Assembly: GCA_024811115.1 (NCBI GenBank)
Contig: JAKOGH010000289.1
Coordinates: forward strand, 1 to 12,975
DNA from: Terana coerulea
Lineage: Eukaryota; Basidiomycota; Agaricomycetes; Polyporales; Phanerochaetaceae
Reading direction: 5' to 3'
DNA length: 12,975 nucleotides
The notes below the pieces were generated by a model. The model did no database searches and was not told the DNA's origin. It saw only the letters and a program-made list of their open reading frames with translations. A program made the position numbers and the translations under genes. The number at the start of each line of letters is the position of its first letter. Position 1 is the stretch's first letter. Below are positions 1-9,573 of this stretch, piece after piece.

Positions 1-2452
1 CCAGCGAAACCGGCATCGGGACAGGAGGCGCGAATATCGTCCGCGTGATTGGCGAGTGGGCAGGAGTACGGCAGGGATAGCGAGATTTTGGAAAAGAAGC
101 CGCGCCGAAGAGCGTGTAGAGCAGGAATCCGTAGCCCAAGATAGATGCTTGTCGCCTGTCTGAATCGGTCCCTCGGCAAGTTGCTGGACATATGAGAGAC
201 ATATCTCCGCGCTTGTCCGTAAATCTAGGAAATCTGTGAGTAGCTCTTCAGCCGGTCTGCGAAATAGCTTGCCCACCACGATCGAGATGTTTTCCAGGCA
301 TGCGTGGTCAGCAGATCCACGCATACATTGAGTTCAGGAGCAACAGCTTTGCTAGAAGATGAAAATGGCATAGGCCCGGAAGCCTCATCGAAGGCCGCAG
401 CGAAGAGTGGTTGATACTGTTCGTGGTGCTGGTTCCCGTGACGAGCGACAGCCGAAGCGTTCCTGGAGTAATGTCGCCTTCGGGGTACGGACGAGGGGCC
501 CAGAGAGCTTCCAGGCTGATACTTGAACGTAGCGTTAACTTGAGACAAGGGTCCAAACCAAGGGCCCATACTAGGGTCCACAACATAGCGCTCGGGGGCA
601 ATCAAAACTAAAACTGCGTCTACTCACGAACAACCGCACACTATCAGTTAGTCTAGAGCTTCAATTTGGTAGAAATCAAACTCCTGACCTTGCTAACCGC
701 TCAAACAATACACCTCCCAATCCCGTGGCTGGTGCGAGCGGATTCGCTCCGATGTCGAGTGCGCCATAGTCGCGATCTGCGTCGTTGACATACAGCGGGA
801 TTCTTCATACCGACATTAAGCCACCAGAGTTCGTCAAGTACGACATCGACAACGTTTGTGAAGAGACACAGCGAACGAGAGAAGCAGGAAATAGAGTCGA
901 GCAGATCCACCACTCCGAGTGGTCCAGCACAGCGCTGTGGGCGCGGAAGCAAACACGCTCAGGCCGCGCCTCCAAGGCGTGGAAATCAGTCACGTGATAC
1001 ACGGCTACCTCCGTGCCGGCGGTATCTTCGCTCTGTGCGCTTCTTTGACTCTCACCACCCTCGCTTTCCCGCCAAGTCGCCAATTGCACCCTGCAGTAAA
1101 CAGCAGTAAACCCGGCACGTTTGCCATCCTATCGTCTTCAAGCGTCGGAAGGCCGCACCAACCATGTTACGAAGTCCGACGAAGGATCATATCGCCTGAA
1201 GCAACTGCCTCCGTGTTACGCTTGCCACTTATCACGGCCCATTCAAGCCCCATTTGTATCTGTAACCCGAGGCCGTGGAACATGAAGGAGTGTACGGAGT
1301 ATTCTGATGGCACGAAGGACCCGAAGGTGCCACTGTCATTAAGAAGAAGAGCGTAGTGACGTCCATGTTCTGAGGCTTTTGACAAATGTGCGAGGAGGAT
1401 CCGAGGCTCTACGTAAGTCGCACTCGCTCGCTTGCTCACAGTGTTGGTAGTCTTACATGACTCTTACAGAGCAATGCCAGGGTAAGCAGCGATATCACTG
1501 CCAGTGGACGCCACAGGGCCAGACTGAGAAGATCCTCGCTGCTTATGGAATGATTTGCGACTAAGTGCGCTGCTTTTTCCGGCTTCGCACTGCCTTACCA
1601 CGGTCTGCCCGGCGGACCCATCCTTTCTCGCCACTCCCAGCTCACACTTGCCCCGTTCGTCGACGCCACCGCATGACAGTGGCTTCCCCTGCTTCCGCCA
1701 TCCTGCCCTCATCACGAAGCACTCTGCCGCTGAGTTTAGGAAGATTCGGATTCCCTGCATCTATGTGCCACTCAATGCTGCTCGTGGAATGTCGGGGCTG
1801 CGCAGCGTACGGCGGCCGACGGTGCTCAGCTGACTCTCCGTACCTGATACTTGGTTGCCCTGTGGGTCGACGCTTTCCGAATGCGTGGGCGAAACACCTC
1901 TGTATGCATGATCTGTCGGCGAATACAAGTGAACGGCCACTCCTTGTACACGATCGTTGCAGGCGTGTTGATCTTCTTCGGACTTCCGGTCTCGAGGCAG
2001 AAACCCGCAGCGCTATGGGTTCAATCCGCCACATTCACGTTCACTGTCGCCTCACTGCCCACGGGCCGCCCCGGTATTCGATATTGGAACCTTACCTCGA
2101 CTGCCGTGGTGTGGATCATGGACCCGTGCTTTGCATATCATGGCGCCATATCCCTGTCTAGAAATAGGGCATATTCTACGAGCTGACCAGAACTGATCGC
2201 TCTCGCGTCTCTGGGATTCTATTTCGAGAATTGGACTGGCTTCTGTGGCGTGCTCATGTGCCGGTCATAGGCCTCGTGCTAGGTCTACCGTGTATACTGT
2301 TACTATCAATTTATGGACAGATTGGCCTATACATTGATACAAGTGCGTTCCCGTGGCTCGAGTGCCTCACCCCAAACGCTTTCACCCCAGACAACAGTTT
2401 CAACAACTCGTGCCTGATGCTTTCATACAACTGTTTAGCTTCGAGGAAGAGG

Positions 2453-2472
2453 GCCTGAGGCCTGAGGCCTGG
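2453..2472. repeat. Short tandem repeat, 7-base unit
   Basis: The unit GCCTGAG occurs twice in a row, followed by a partial third copy (GCCTGG). It directly follows the stop of an open frame ending near 2458. It is too short to be a minisatellite and no function is suggested. Confidence 0.6.
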
Positions 2473-2541
2473 CATTGAATTGGCTGAAGCGAATAACTTA
2501 TTCCTGCAGTCCTAGGAAACACGCGCTTGGGTCAGCCTCTC

Positions 2542-2559
2542 GGAGTCCTTGGAGTCCTT
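2542..2559. repeat. Short tandem repeat, 9-base unit
   Basis: The unit GGAGTCCTT is present as two perfect adjacent copies. It lies about 70 bases beyond the 7-base repeat in the same gene-poor region. Probably a replication-slippage product; no function is suggested. Confidence 0.6.
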
Positions 2560-4300
2560 GTATGCACATGGTCTACTAAGGGATTGTGGAGTTTCTACGT
2601 TCAGAAGTTGCCGGGTTACTCAATATCAACTCAGAGCTGTCATAAGCTTTCATAGCACCACTTCCGCGATCATACGGGCTAGTGGCGCTGCACCTCCTGT
2701 CTCCTAGGCCCCAATCAGTCGACGTAGCGTTTGTTACACCCGAACCTTACGGAGGCCGCTACTGCTTGCTTCGACACTCTTGCAGCTCTGTGCATAATAA
2801 AGCTCAAATGCCGTACATAACACTGTTGGGCTTGGTCCCTCGCCATGTGAAGCGGACCCTGGAATCGGCTGTGACGGACAGGATGAGATAGGAGCAGACA
2901 TGGGCGGGGTCGTGAAACATGTCTACAGTGCGTACGACATACCTGGACTCACACTTTTCCTGCTTTCACATCTGACATAATGTGGCGCAGACACTATCCA
3001 CCGACCGTCCTCAGAGTACCGCAACAAGTTGAGCAAGGTAGAAACACACTCAGGCTCAACTGCAGCAAGACCTAGGCAATGGCCTTAGGGCTCCATGGGT
3101 GGCGAGTCGAAGATAAGCGTATGTTATACGTGGAGATTGGTGCGCACGCCTAGTACGTCTTATCTGCACATTCGCCACTGAATATCGGCGACCTATAGCA
3201 CCCCTACAACTTGATAAGGCCAACAATACGTATCCCAGCCGTCGTTCATCGACAGTGGTATCGTTATGATAAGCATGTTCCGTGTTCCGCTAGCTCGAAA
3301 TTCGAATGACTGTTCCCGAACGCCTCGGGCGCACCCATGTCGACCGTCGAGCCCACCCAGACCGTCTCACCCTTTACAGCCCGTCAGCAGTATATTCCAT
3401 TTGACTATGTTGTGGAGCGCCACATGGACGTCGGTCCGGTTGACTCGTTCCCGCTCTGCATAACTTCATCTGCGCCTTCCGTACTCCCGCAACATTCCAA
3501 GCTTGAAAACAGGACTAACTGCAACTACCACAAGACTTGGGAGTTTGGGATAATTCTTCGTATGCTTGTTCGAGTTAGCTTACTATCGTCTACGGTGTAC
3601 GGTACTTAAGTTCCGATGGCCTATTATAAAGCGCCGACTGCCGCCACCGGGAATAAACACTAGGGTGAGAACCGCAAGTTCGGCCAGCGTGTAGGCTAAC
3701 CGCCGAGTGATCTGTTTCGGTGTGGTTTGAAATGACGCTGCCAGTCTTGGTCACAGGCTAATCAGAATGTTCGGCGGGCGGGTGTCGGGTTCTAACTTCT
3801 TTGATGCGCTCGCCCAACACGGCCAGCGCCACGAAGGTGATCGATATCAGCCTGCCCTTTCGGGTATTTCTCGTCGGTTTCTCTTGACCGCCACGTTGGT
3901 TCACAAGTCCTGTGTCCCAACGACCATGCAGATTGATTCACTCTTGGTAGGTGCTGGCGTTGCTTCCAAGGTCAATCGGCTGACAAGGTGGTAAGTAAGT
4001 ACTAAGTAGTAGTCTCTTTCAATCGCTTCGGCCTTCCTCGGACCTCGGTGGTATCCTTCACCCAGAGGGCCAGAGCGCTAGACCAGCGCATCATGTTCGC
4101 CGTCTCCACAGCCGGGGAAAGGCGCGGGCCGTCGAACCGCGCCCTCACGTCATGCCGGTGCAGCGCAAGGCATTTGTTCCTACAAAATTCCTCCAAGCGA
4201 TCACAAGACTCCGTATCCTCGAGTCGAAGCCTGCGGCGAGGTGATAGCAGCAAGCGGGGATGTGCGCGCCGTCAGCCGTCGAAGCGAGCGAGGGCACAGA

Positions 4301-4306
4301 TATAAG
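4301..4306 (+). promoter_or_regulatory. TATA box of the sugar transporter gene
   Basis: TATAAG lies 86 bases before the transporter ATG at 4387, a usual distance for a fungal core promoter with a short leader. A pyrimidine-rich stretch between box and ATG (around 4325-4355) fits a transcription start. The same octamer, TATAAGAC, recurs at 12860 before the presumed next gene. Inferred from position and sequence only. Confidence 0.5.
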
Positions 4307-4386
4307 ACCCGTGGCGTGCCAGGTTGACGACTTCCACCTCCCGACCCTCTGACGACCCCGTGCGCTGTGTGCGAACGACAGCGAAC

Positions 4387-6510
4387 ATGGCACCGTTATG
4401 TGGGAGACGGCTGTACTATATCATCAACCTCGTCGCCGGCTTGGCCATCTTCTTGTACGTCTCTGGTCCAAAATCGCTTATAGCGTAGTGTTTACATTGC
4501 TCCAGCTTTGGATATGACCAAGGCGTTATGGGCGGAGTGAATACCGCACCTGACTATGTCACGACTATGGACATCGGGTATGCAACGTGCGTAGAGAAGA
4601 TTGGCTTGCTATGGCACTAGACTGAACATAGGTGCTAGGTACACTGGCACGTCAGAGGGCTGGGTTGCGACGATCACGAAGCCTACCAAGCAAGGAGGCA
4701 TCGTCAGTATATACTACCTCGGAACGTTGTTCGGGGCCCTCATGGGTGGCGTCGCTGGTGACAGGTCAGTCTACAGCCTGCTTGGTCTTCTGATCTCTGT
4801 ATCTCATTCCTTCCAGAATTGGGCGCAAGAAGAGCATGATGCTAGCAGCAGCCTGGGTGTGCATCGGCGCTGCACTTCAATCTTCAGCTCAAAATGCGCC
4901 ATGGTACGTCTCTTATCCCTCATGTCATTCCCTTGAGGCTCGACTTGAACTCTGCGTAGGATGCTTTGCGCCCGTGTGATCAATGGTATCGGTACAGGAT
5001 GCTTGAACGCTGTTGTTCCCGTGTGGTCAGCCGAAGTCGCAACGCATACATCAAGAGGAGCGTTCATCGCCAGCGAGTTCACGTTGAACATCTTCGGTGT
5101 TGTAGTGGCGTACTGGATGGAATTCGGGCTTAGCTTCGTTGCGGAGGGCAATACTCAACTTCGGTGGAGAGTTAGTCTCCCTTACTTATATCTTCGATTA
5201 CCATTCGCTAACATTTCTACAGTTCCCCATCGCATTCCAGATTCTCCCCCTCCTGGCCTTCTTGGCCTGTCTTCCGCTCATGCCGGGTTTGCCTCATAAC
5301 ATTTCACCGCGACGCATGAACTCATTGTTGCTCGCTTATAGAGAGTCCGCGATGGCTGCTGAAGATGGGTCGCTCAGAAGAAGCACGAACTATTCTTGGA
5401 CAGCTTCGCAGCGAAAATGGCGACCCAGAGGCAGAGATCGCCCAGGCCGAGTTTGAGGACATCGTCGCCGCGGTTGCAATTGAAAAGAACACTCGAAACG
5501 GAATTCGTACATTTCCATGTTCTTTGGTCTGCATGACGACGGGGATTTGCATATTGCTCGGAGGGTTCATCTGTCTATCTGGTTGCAAATTGTTCAAGAG
5601 TACGTATCCTGTTTTCGTAGCTCATGTATGCTCATAGGCTAACTCTGGATTCAATAGGTGGGTCGGCATCGCTGCCATTACGGTGTACGCGCCGACTATC
5701 TTCGCCGAGGCTGGATACTCTGCGCGCAAGTCTCAGTGGATGAGTGGGCTCAACGATGTAAGCAGCATTTCGTTACCGTGTTTGGCCGCTATCCTGAGGG
5801 CGTTCCGCAGATCACATACATGATTAGTACCCTCTTGGCTGTCGTAACCATCGACCGCTGGGGTCGTAGAGTCGGTCTTTACTGGGGCGCCATCGGTCAA
5901 GGCATTTCCCTCATTCTCGCCGGAGCCTTCGCCAGGCTACTCAAGGAGCACCCTGACAAGGCGGCCCAGTATGGTGGGGCGGCAGCATTCTTCGTCTTCG
6001 TGTACACGTTCATCTTTGGCGCAACATGGTTAACCATCCCATGGGTCTACCCTACGGAGACGTTCCCGCTGGAGGTCCGTGCGAAGGGAAATGCGTTTGG
6101 TGTGTTCGGGTGGTCTATCGGTAACGGGTATGTCGATCCTTCAAACCTTAAGTCGCGTCCCGTCGGAGCATACGCTGACGCACGACTATCCTTTCAGCTG
6201 GCTTACGCTGCTCAACCCTGTCATGTTCTCGAGCATCGGGGAGAACACCCTGCACATCTTCGGCATCGTCAACTTCCTCAGCATACCCATGGTCTGGGCG
6301 CTGTACCCCGAGACCGCGAACCGGACGCTTGAGGAGATCGACCTGCTGTTCGCAAGCAAGAGCCCGTGGGTGTGGGACGAGGAGGCGACCTTTGCGCGGC
6401 TGAAGAGGGAGCGGGCGGAACTTGAGCACGTCGGCAACATGCGCCAGCGGATACCGCAAAAGGACGACGAGGTCCGGGAGGTGGACGAGAAGGCCACAGT
6501 AGAACCTTGA
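4387..6510 (+). CDS. Sugar transporter, major facilitator superfamily (one apparent frameshift)
   Basis: A membrane carrier of the fungal sugar porter family (hexose/lactose-permease-like), expected to move a sugar or related solute across the plasma membrane with 12 membrane spans. Exons by my splicing: 4387-4454, 4506-4577, 4639-4764, 4817-4903, 4960-5170, 5223-5286, 5342-5599, 5658-5757, 5811-6127, 6198-6510; introns are 51-70 bases, all GT...AG. The product would be 538 aa, the normal family length. Motifs in order: FFGYDQGVMGGV in the first span (residues 23-34), GDRIGRKK (87-94) between spans 2 and 3, PESPRWL (209-215) after span 6, QEWVGIAAITVYAP in span 7, DRWGRR between spans 8 and 9, and PETANRTLEEID after span 12. 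The start ATG has a good context (ACATGG). Exon 7 is one base short: the frame holds to Gly263 (5500-5502), then family similarity resumes in another frame at SYISMFFG. Without correction, translation ends in exon 8 at about residue 328. The substrate cannot be read from sequence. Confidence 0.9.
5500..5508 (+). other. Apparent one-base deletion in the transporter
   Basis: Exon 7 reads correctly up to RNG (…GGA at 5500-5502), then the family sequence SYISMFFG continues in a different frame from TCG at 5505. Adding one base in the short A run (GGAATTC) restores one frame through all ten exons, and exon 7 length then fits the phase of its 3' splice site. The shift lies in the central cytoplasmic loop between spans 6 and 7. 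I see no intron or alternative splice that repairs it. Confidence 0.75.
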
Positions 6511-7720
6511 CGACCAGAATACGCCTCATCATGACCTGGAATCTAGACGTAGATTCTTTTATTGTATAGATTGTACACTAGTTTAATCTCACATATCACG
6601 TCGTACCAATTAGCATGACATGTACACCCCCTGGACTTGCGCGACTTCTTCGTATGGTCGTGAGTGGCATACTGTAAACTGTCTTCCTGACTGGTCTATG
6701 AGCTCATGGCCGGCTGGCTTCGAGGACGTATGCTTGGATTGACGTCTGAGCACACACCTAGCCAGCACGAGCTCTCGCCGATCGTCTTTATGAGGCAGTT
6801 TCTCTCATTCTCGTCTGCCTACAGTCGTCATATCACCGACGTAGCATGGCGTAGCTGTGCAGCCATCAGTGCTTCTCGTCAACACGCGGAAAGCACGAGG
6901 CAATCTCTGCCGATACGGATGAGGAGGTCTCAATAGACGTCAGGCCGCTGTGTTGACCGGTGCCGTGGCATCATTCGCTGCGCTGAGCGAGACGCACCTT
7001 GCCTCAGGACTCTGAGTCTTTTCACCGCCGCTCTGCTATTTATACCGAGAACGGACGTCCCTTTCACGCACAACACGCTGCAGGCGGTACTAGGCCAGAT
7101 GAAGAGCTCCATGCACGGCCGCTAATCTGCCAGACGTGAGTCTCGAGCGGAAGCTTCAAGGCAATATGGTCCCGCTGCTCCGCAACCCCCGTCGCCTCGT
7201 TGCTACACGCAAATTTGCCGGACCAAGCTTGATATCTTCGACCAACCTTCGCATCTGGTTAAGTGCAAGCAAAATCAGATAATCTGGCGCAGCGTGGCCA
7301 GGGTCTGTCGTCTCAGCCACGCTCGATCATACAAATGCAGCTCGAGTCGTTACGTCTACGCTCACGATGCCCACGACACTCGCTCGCACTCGCATCTCAG
7401 AATAAGGTAGGTGCTGCACTGTTCTGACGATCGCTGCGCTCCTGGGACGAGGTTGAAGGTTCTGCAGGCCGCCGCCGGAGAATTGGATCGACCAACAGTG
7501 GCGTGCCACAGGCTGTGCTCTTTGACGCCACTCAATTTTCTGGACTCGATCGAAAACGGGCTCTGTGCGATCGAACAACAAAGGTGTGGCCAACTTTTGT
7601 GTGTAGTCCTTGTTTAACGTAGCTGCACGTGCTGAGGCCACCATTTATCCCACCACAAGCCACATCCTTGTGCGTTAAAACGCTCACGCCACATTCGTGC
7701 TCCTGCAACCTACGCCCAAC
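6511..7720. other. Intergenic region between transporter and PPTase-like gene
   Basis: About 1.2 kb with no supported gene. It should hold the 3' end of the transporter transcript and the promoter of the PPTase-like gene. No clear TATA box is seen near 7600-7700, but the last 60 bases before the ATG at 7721 are rich in C and T, as is common in fungal leaders. Open frames on both strands (for example 7327-7644 minus, 7411-7617 plus) are short, overlap one another and show no known motif. Confidence 0.6.
6539..6556 (+). other. Perfect inverted repeat in the transporter 3' region
   Basis: GAATCTA, a GACG loop, then TAGATTC: a 7-base perfect stem starting 28 bases after the stop codon and followed by TTTTATTG. 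It could form a small hairpin in the 3' untranslated RNA, near where processing would occur. In a fungus this is not a bacterial-type terminator; any role in 3' end formation is inference. Confidence 0.5.
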
Positions 7721-8866
7721 ATGCCTCAACCCCAACCCCAAGCCCCGCCTCCGCCTCCGGAGGGTCCTGTCCCTCAGGGCCCTGTTCCTCAGGCCGTCCT
7801 GGTGTGGATGCTCACCTACAATCGGCCTCTGACACAGGCGGTGAGGCTTACTGCACGCTGGACCACGGAGACGTCCTGATATACTTTTTTGCAGGAGTAT
7901 GATCAATGCTTCCAGACCATGGGTGTCTGCGTTCCTCATGCGAACATGCGGTATGCACCACAAGATCCTGATGCAATTCGTACGTGACCCTCTCCTCTCA
8001 TCCTACGGTAACAGCATGTTTACCAGGCTTTGCAGGCTCAATGATATCATGTATGCTTCCGCTTCTTATGATGAGACACCGTCGCATTCCACGATCGAAG
8101 TGGCGAGACTGTGCCAACGCAAACAACAAACGCTGGATAGAACAGATTGTGAGTTTGGCAGACGACTTCGTTAAGTGCGCGTGCTGAGGTGAGCTGATGC
8201 ATCAGGACGACCGACCTGCGGTGAATCCTGCGGGTCGCGTCCGGGCATCCATAGGGTATCATCTGTCCTGGGACAACTCCCTCGTGGGCATGGTCATGAC
8301 CCAGGGTCGTATACGTGAAGTTGTCAACCTTGGACTGGGTATCAAGCAAATCTGCACAGACAGCCCAGAGACACCCGTCAATGTTTGGGCCGAGTCGCAA
8401 CACCACAAGGTGGGCTTTCCTCCTCCAGCGGAAATATCTCACCGCTAACGCAAAATCCCAGCTCACGCCTCTCGAAATATCCTTCATCCAACCCACTGAG
8501 CCACCCGAGGTGGTGCTCCGTCGTCTGTGCATGATCCTCGCTCTCAAGCAGGCGTACATCAAGGCTATCGGGCAGCCGACTGGCTTCGACTGGTCGCGGC
8601 TCGAGTTCAACCTGCCTGGCGAAACTGCACGTGGCGACGGCTATCCCCTGCAAGGGTGGGAGTTTCGCATATGGCAGGCGCAAATCGCGGTCCTGACGGA
8701 CGACGATCAGGTTGAGGAGCAGTGGTATCAGTGCGCCTCCGCGTTCTTCCAAGGGACTGCCGAGAGCAAGTTCGTGTGGCATAAGGAGAAGAAGGAATTG
8801 GAATCCTGGGTCCAGTTCCTGACTATCGATCAACTGGTGCAGGTCTTGCCGAAGCTGACTGAATGA
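7721..8866 (+). CDS. 4'-phosphopantetheinyl transferase-like protein lacking catalytic residues
   Basis: Spliced product of 308 aa from exons 7721-7840, 7895-7979, 8036-8148, 8206-8409 and 8462-8866 (introns 52-57 bases), with no frame break. Real family members move phosphopantetheine from CoA to a serine of carrier proteins, usually in the cytosol. Similarity by eye runs end to end: N-terminal VLVWMLTYNRPLT (26-38), DAIRSMISCMLPLL (66-79) in place of the usual DA.R..IGRLLPR, IGYHLSWDNSLVGM (122-135), LGLGIKQ (148-154), LTPLE (175-179), ALKQAYIKAIG (201-211), GFDWSRLEF, then GWEFRIW. The fold-bearing parts and spacing fit (Lys153 to Gln204 is 51 residues; human Asp129 to Glu181 is 52), but the key residues do not: the conserved SH reads S127-W128, the metal Asp in GID is Lys153, WxxKE reads L200..K203-Q204, GKP reads N99-K100-R101, and IGR reads I72-S73-C74. 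Lys203 and Lys208 remain. I infer an inactive homologue that may still bind CoA or a carrier protein. The first 24 residues are a Pro/Gln-rich extension. The exon 3 acceptor at 8035 was preferred over 8026 because it gives a gap-free match. Confidence 0.8.
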
Positions 8867-9573
8867 GCATCTCCTGAGTTTATCTTCACTCGGTATTTGC
8901 GTATTTGCTGTGATCTTCTTGTGTTACCAATCATGTACAACAGGCCCCATACCATATACTGGCCTTAATCGCTACCCGTTAAAATTTGTAGGTTATAGAA
9001 TCAATATAGCGCGCGTGCTTGAGCATACATATGTCGCCAATCGGTTACGGCGCCATTCTTCGCAAATTCGTAACGAACAAGATGGGACTGAGTTATGAGC
9101 CAGGTGTTCAGACAGAGATTTTGCATGAGTTGTGCGAGGCCTCGAGGGGTAAAGAAACCAGCCAGGCGCTTGACTTGAGGCAGGGCTCATACAAAGGTTT
9201 ACCCACGGTCAATAGCCCCGCTTACTGTCCCGCTTACCCACTACTTATCCCATCTGTTACTGACTTCGCCAAATTGATGGCAAGGGCAGAGCGCACCCTC
9301 AAGCCTACACTCGACTACCATGACGTCCACCGAACACATCCAAGTCATCCAAGCGTTTCTCCGCATACGCAGCAATATATGAAGTGTGGGCTTTGAAACA
9401 TTGGCCATCTGGCGTGATTCACGCCCGCTTCCACGGGTTCAAAGGGTCGCCGGTTTAGGTCCAGTTAAGTGCTAGTTGTACTGTACCCACCATACTCACA
9501 AGCGTGCGTTTCGGTAAGCACTCCTTAACATCCATTATACATGCTGTACTGAGTCTACTCTCTGCTTAGGACG
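8867..9573. other. Intergenic region and promoter of the acyl-CoA oxidase
   Basis: About 0.7 kb holding the 3' end of the PPTase-like transcript and the oxidase promoter and leader. A TATA-like ATATATGA lies near 9375-9382. One open frame, ATG 9031 to stop 9396 (121 codons), has an even composition but no motif or homologue I know, and it would occupy most of the promoter; I do not call it a gene. A possible leader intron is listed separately. No textbook oleate-response element was found by eye. Confidence 0.5.
9514..9569 (+). other. Possible intron in the 5' leader of the acyl-CoA oxidase gene
   Basis: GTAAGC at 9514 and CTTAG ending at 9569 bound a 56-base segment of typical intron length for this locus, containing CCTTAAC and CTGTACTGAG as possible branch sites. 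The acceptor lies four bases before the ATG at 9574. No in-frame ATG is seen just upstream of the donor, so the intron would lie in the leader and not change the protein. Confidence 0.5.

Larger units (their letters stand above)
1..4300. other. Long stretch with no gene that can be supported
   Basis: About 4.3 kb without a convincing gene. Open frames are short, lack family motifs and cannot be chained by splice sites into a recognisable protein. Three places look slightly more gene-like. A minus-strand frame runs open from an ATG at 324-322 to the left edge (108 codons); it could also be reached through a possible 70-base intron (326 down to 257). A short plus-strand frame at 785-850 reads ILHTDIKPPEF, reminiscent of a kinase catalytic loop. 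Plus-strand frames at 1851-2186 and 2231-2458 hold several hydrophobic stretches. These could be decayed gene pieces or chance. No tRNA, rRNA or terminal-repeat element was seen by eye. Confidence refers to the absence of an intact, recognisable gene. Confidence 0.5.

Noticed and set aside
225..611. Overlapping 126- and 97-codon minus frames and a 66-codon plus frame near the left end
   Set aside because: They overlap in different frames and strands, have no motif, and none is favoured by splice sites strongly enough to call.
1565..2161. 198-codon plus frame
   Set aside because: Cys-, His- and Arg-rich translation with no motif, overlapping other frames of similar quality; looks like chance in GC-rich DNA.
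4578..4631. Earlier acceptor (ATAG at 4631) for transporter intron 2
   Set aside because: It brings in a stop (TGC TAG) at once; the acceptor ending at 4638 keeps the frame.
5658..6332. 224-codon frame starting in the transporter
   Set aside because: It is exon 9 of the transporter reached through intron 8 in a shifted frame; the first and last parts are out of frame with the family sequence.
7980..8026. Alternative acceptor for PPTase-like intron 2 at 8026
   Set aside because: It adds three residues (FAG) in frame but breaks the otherwise gap-free match to DA.R..IGRLLPR; the acceptor at 8035 fits better. It could still be used as a minor form.
8326..8370. A frameshift hiding a normal GID motif in the PPTase-like gene
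   Set aside because: Neither of the other two frames gives a GID-type motif here, and flanking similarity stays in one frame, so the Lys is genuine as sequenced.
8047..8833. Long minus-strand frames of 187 and 151 codons
   Set aside because: They are antisense shadows of PPTase-like exons 3-5 and show no family motifs of their own.
9435..9460. CGG...CCG pair as an oleate-response element before the oxidase
   Set aside because: The spacing and inner bases do not fit the yeast consensus, and such pairs are common in GC-rich DNA.
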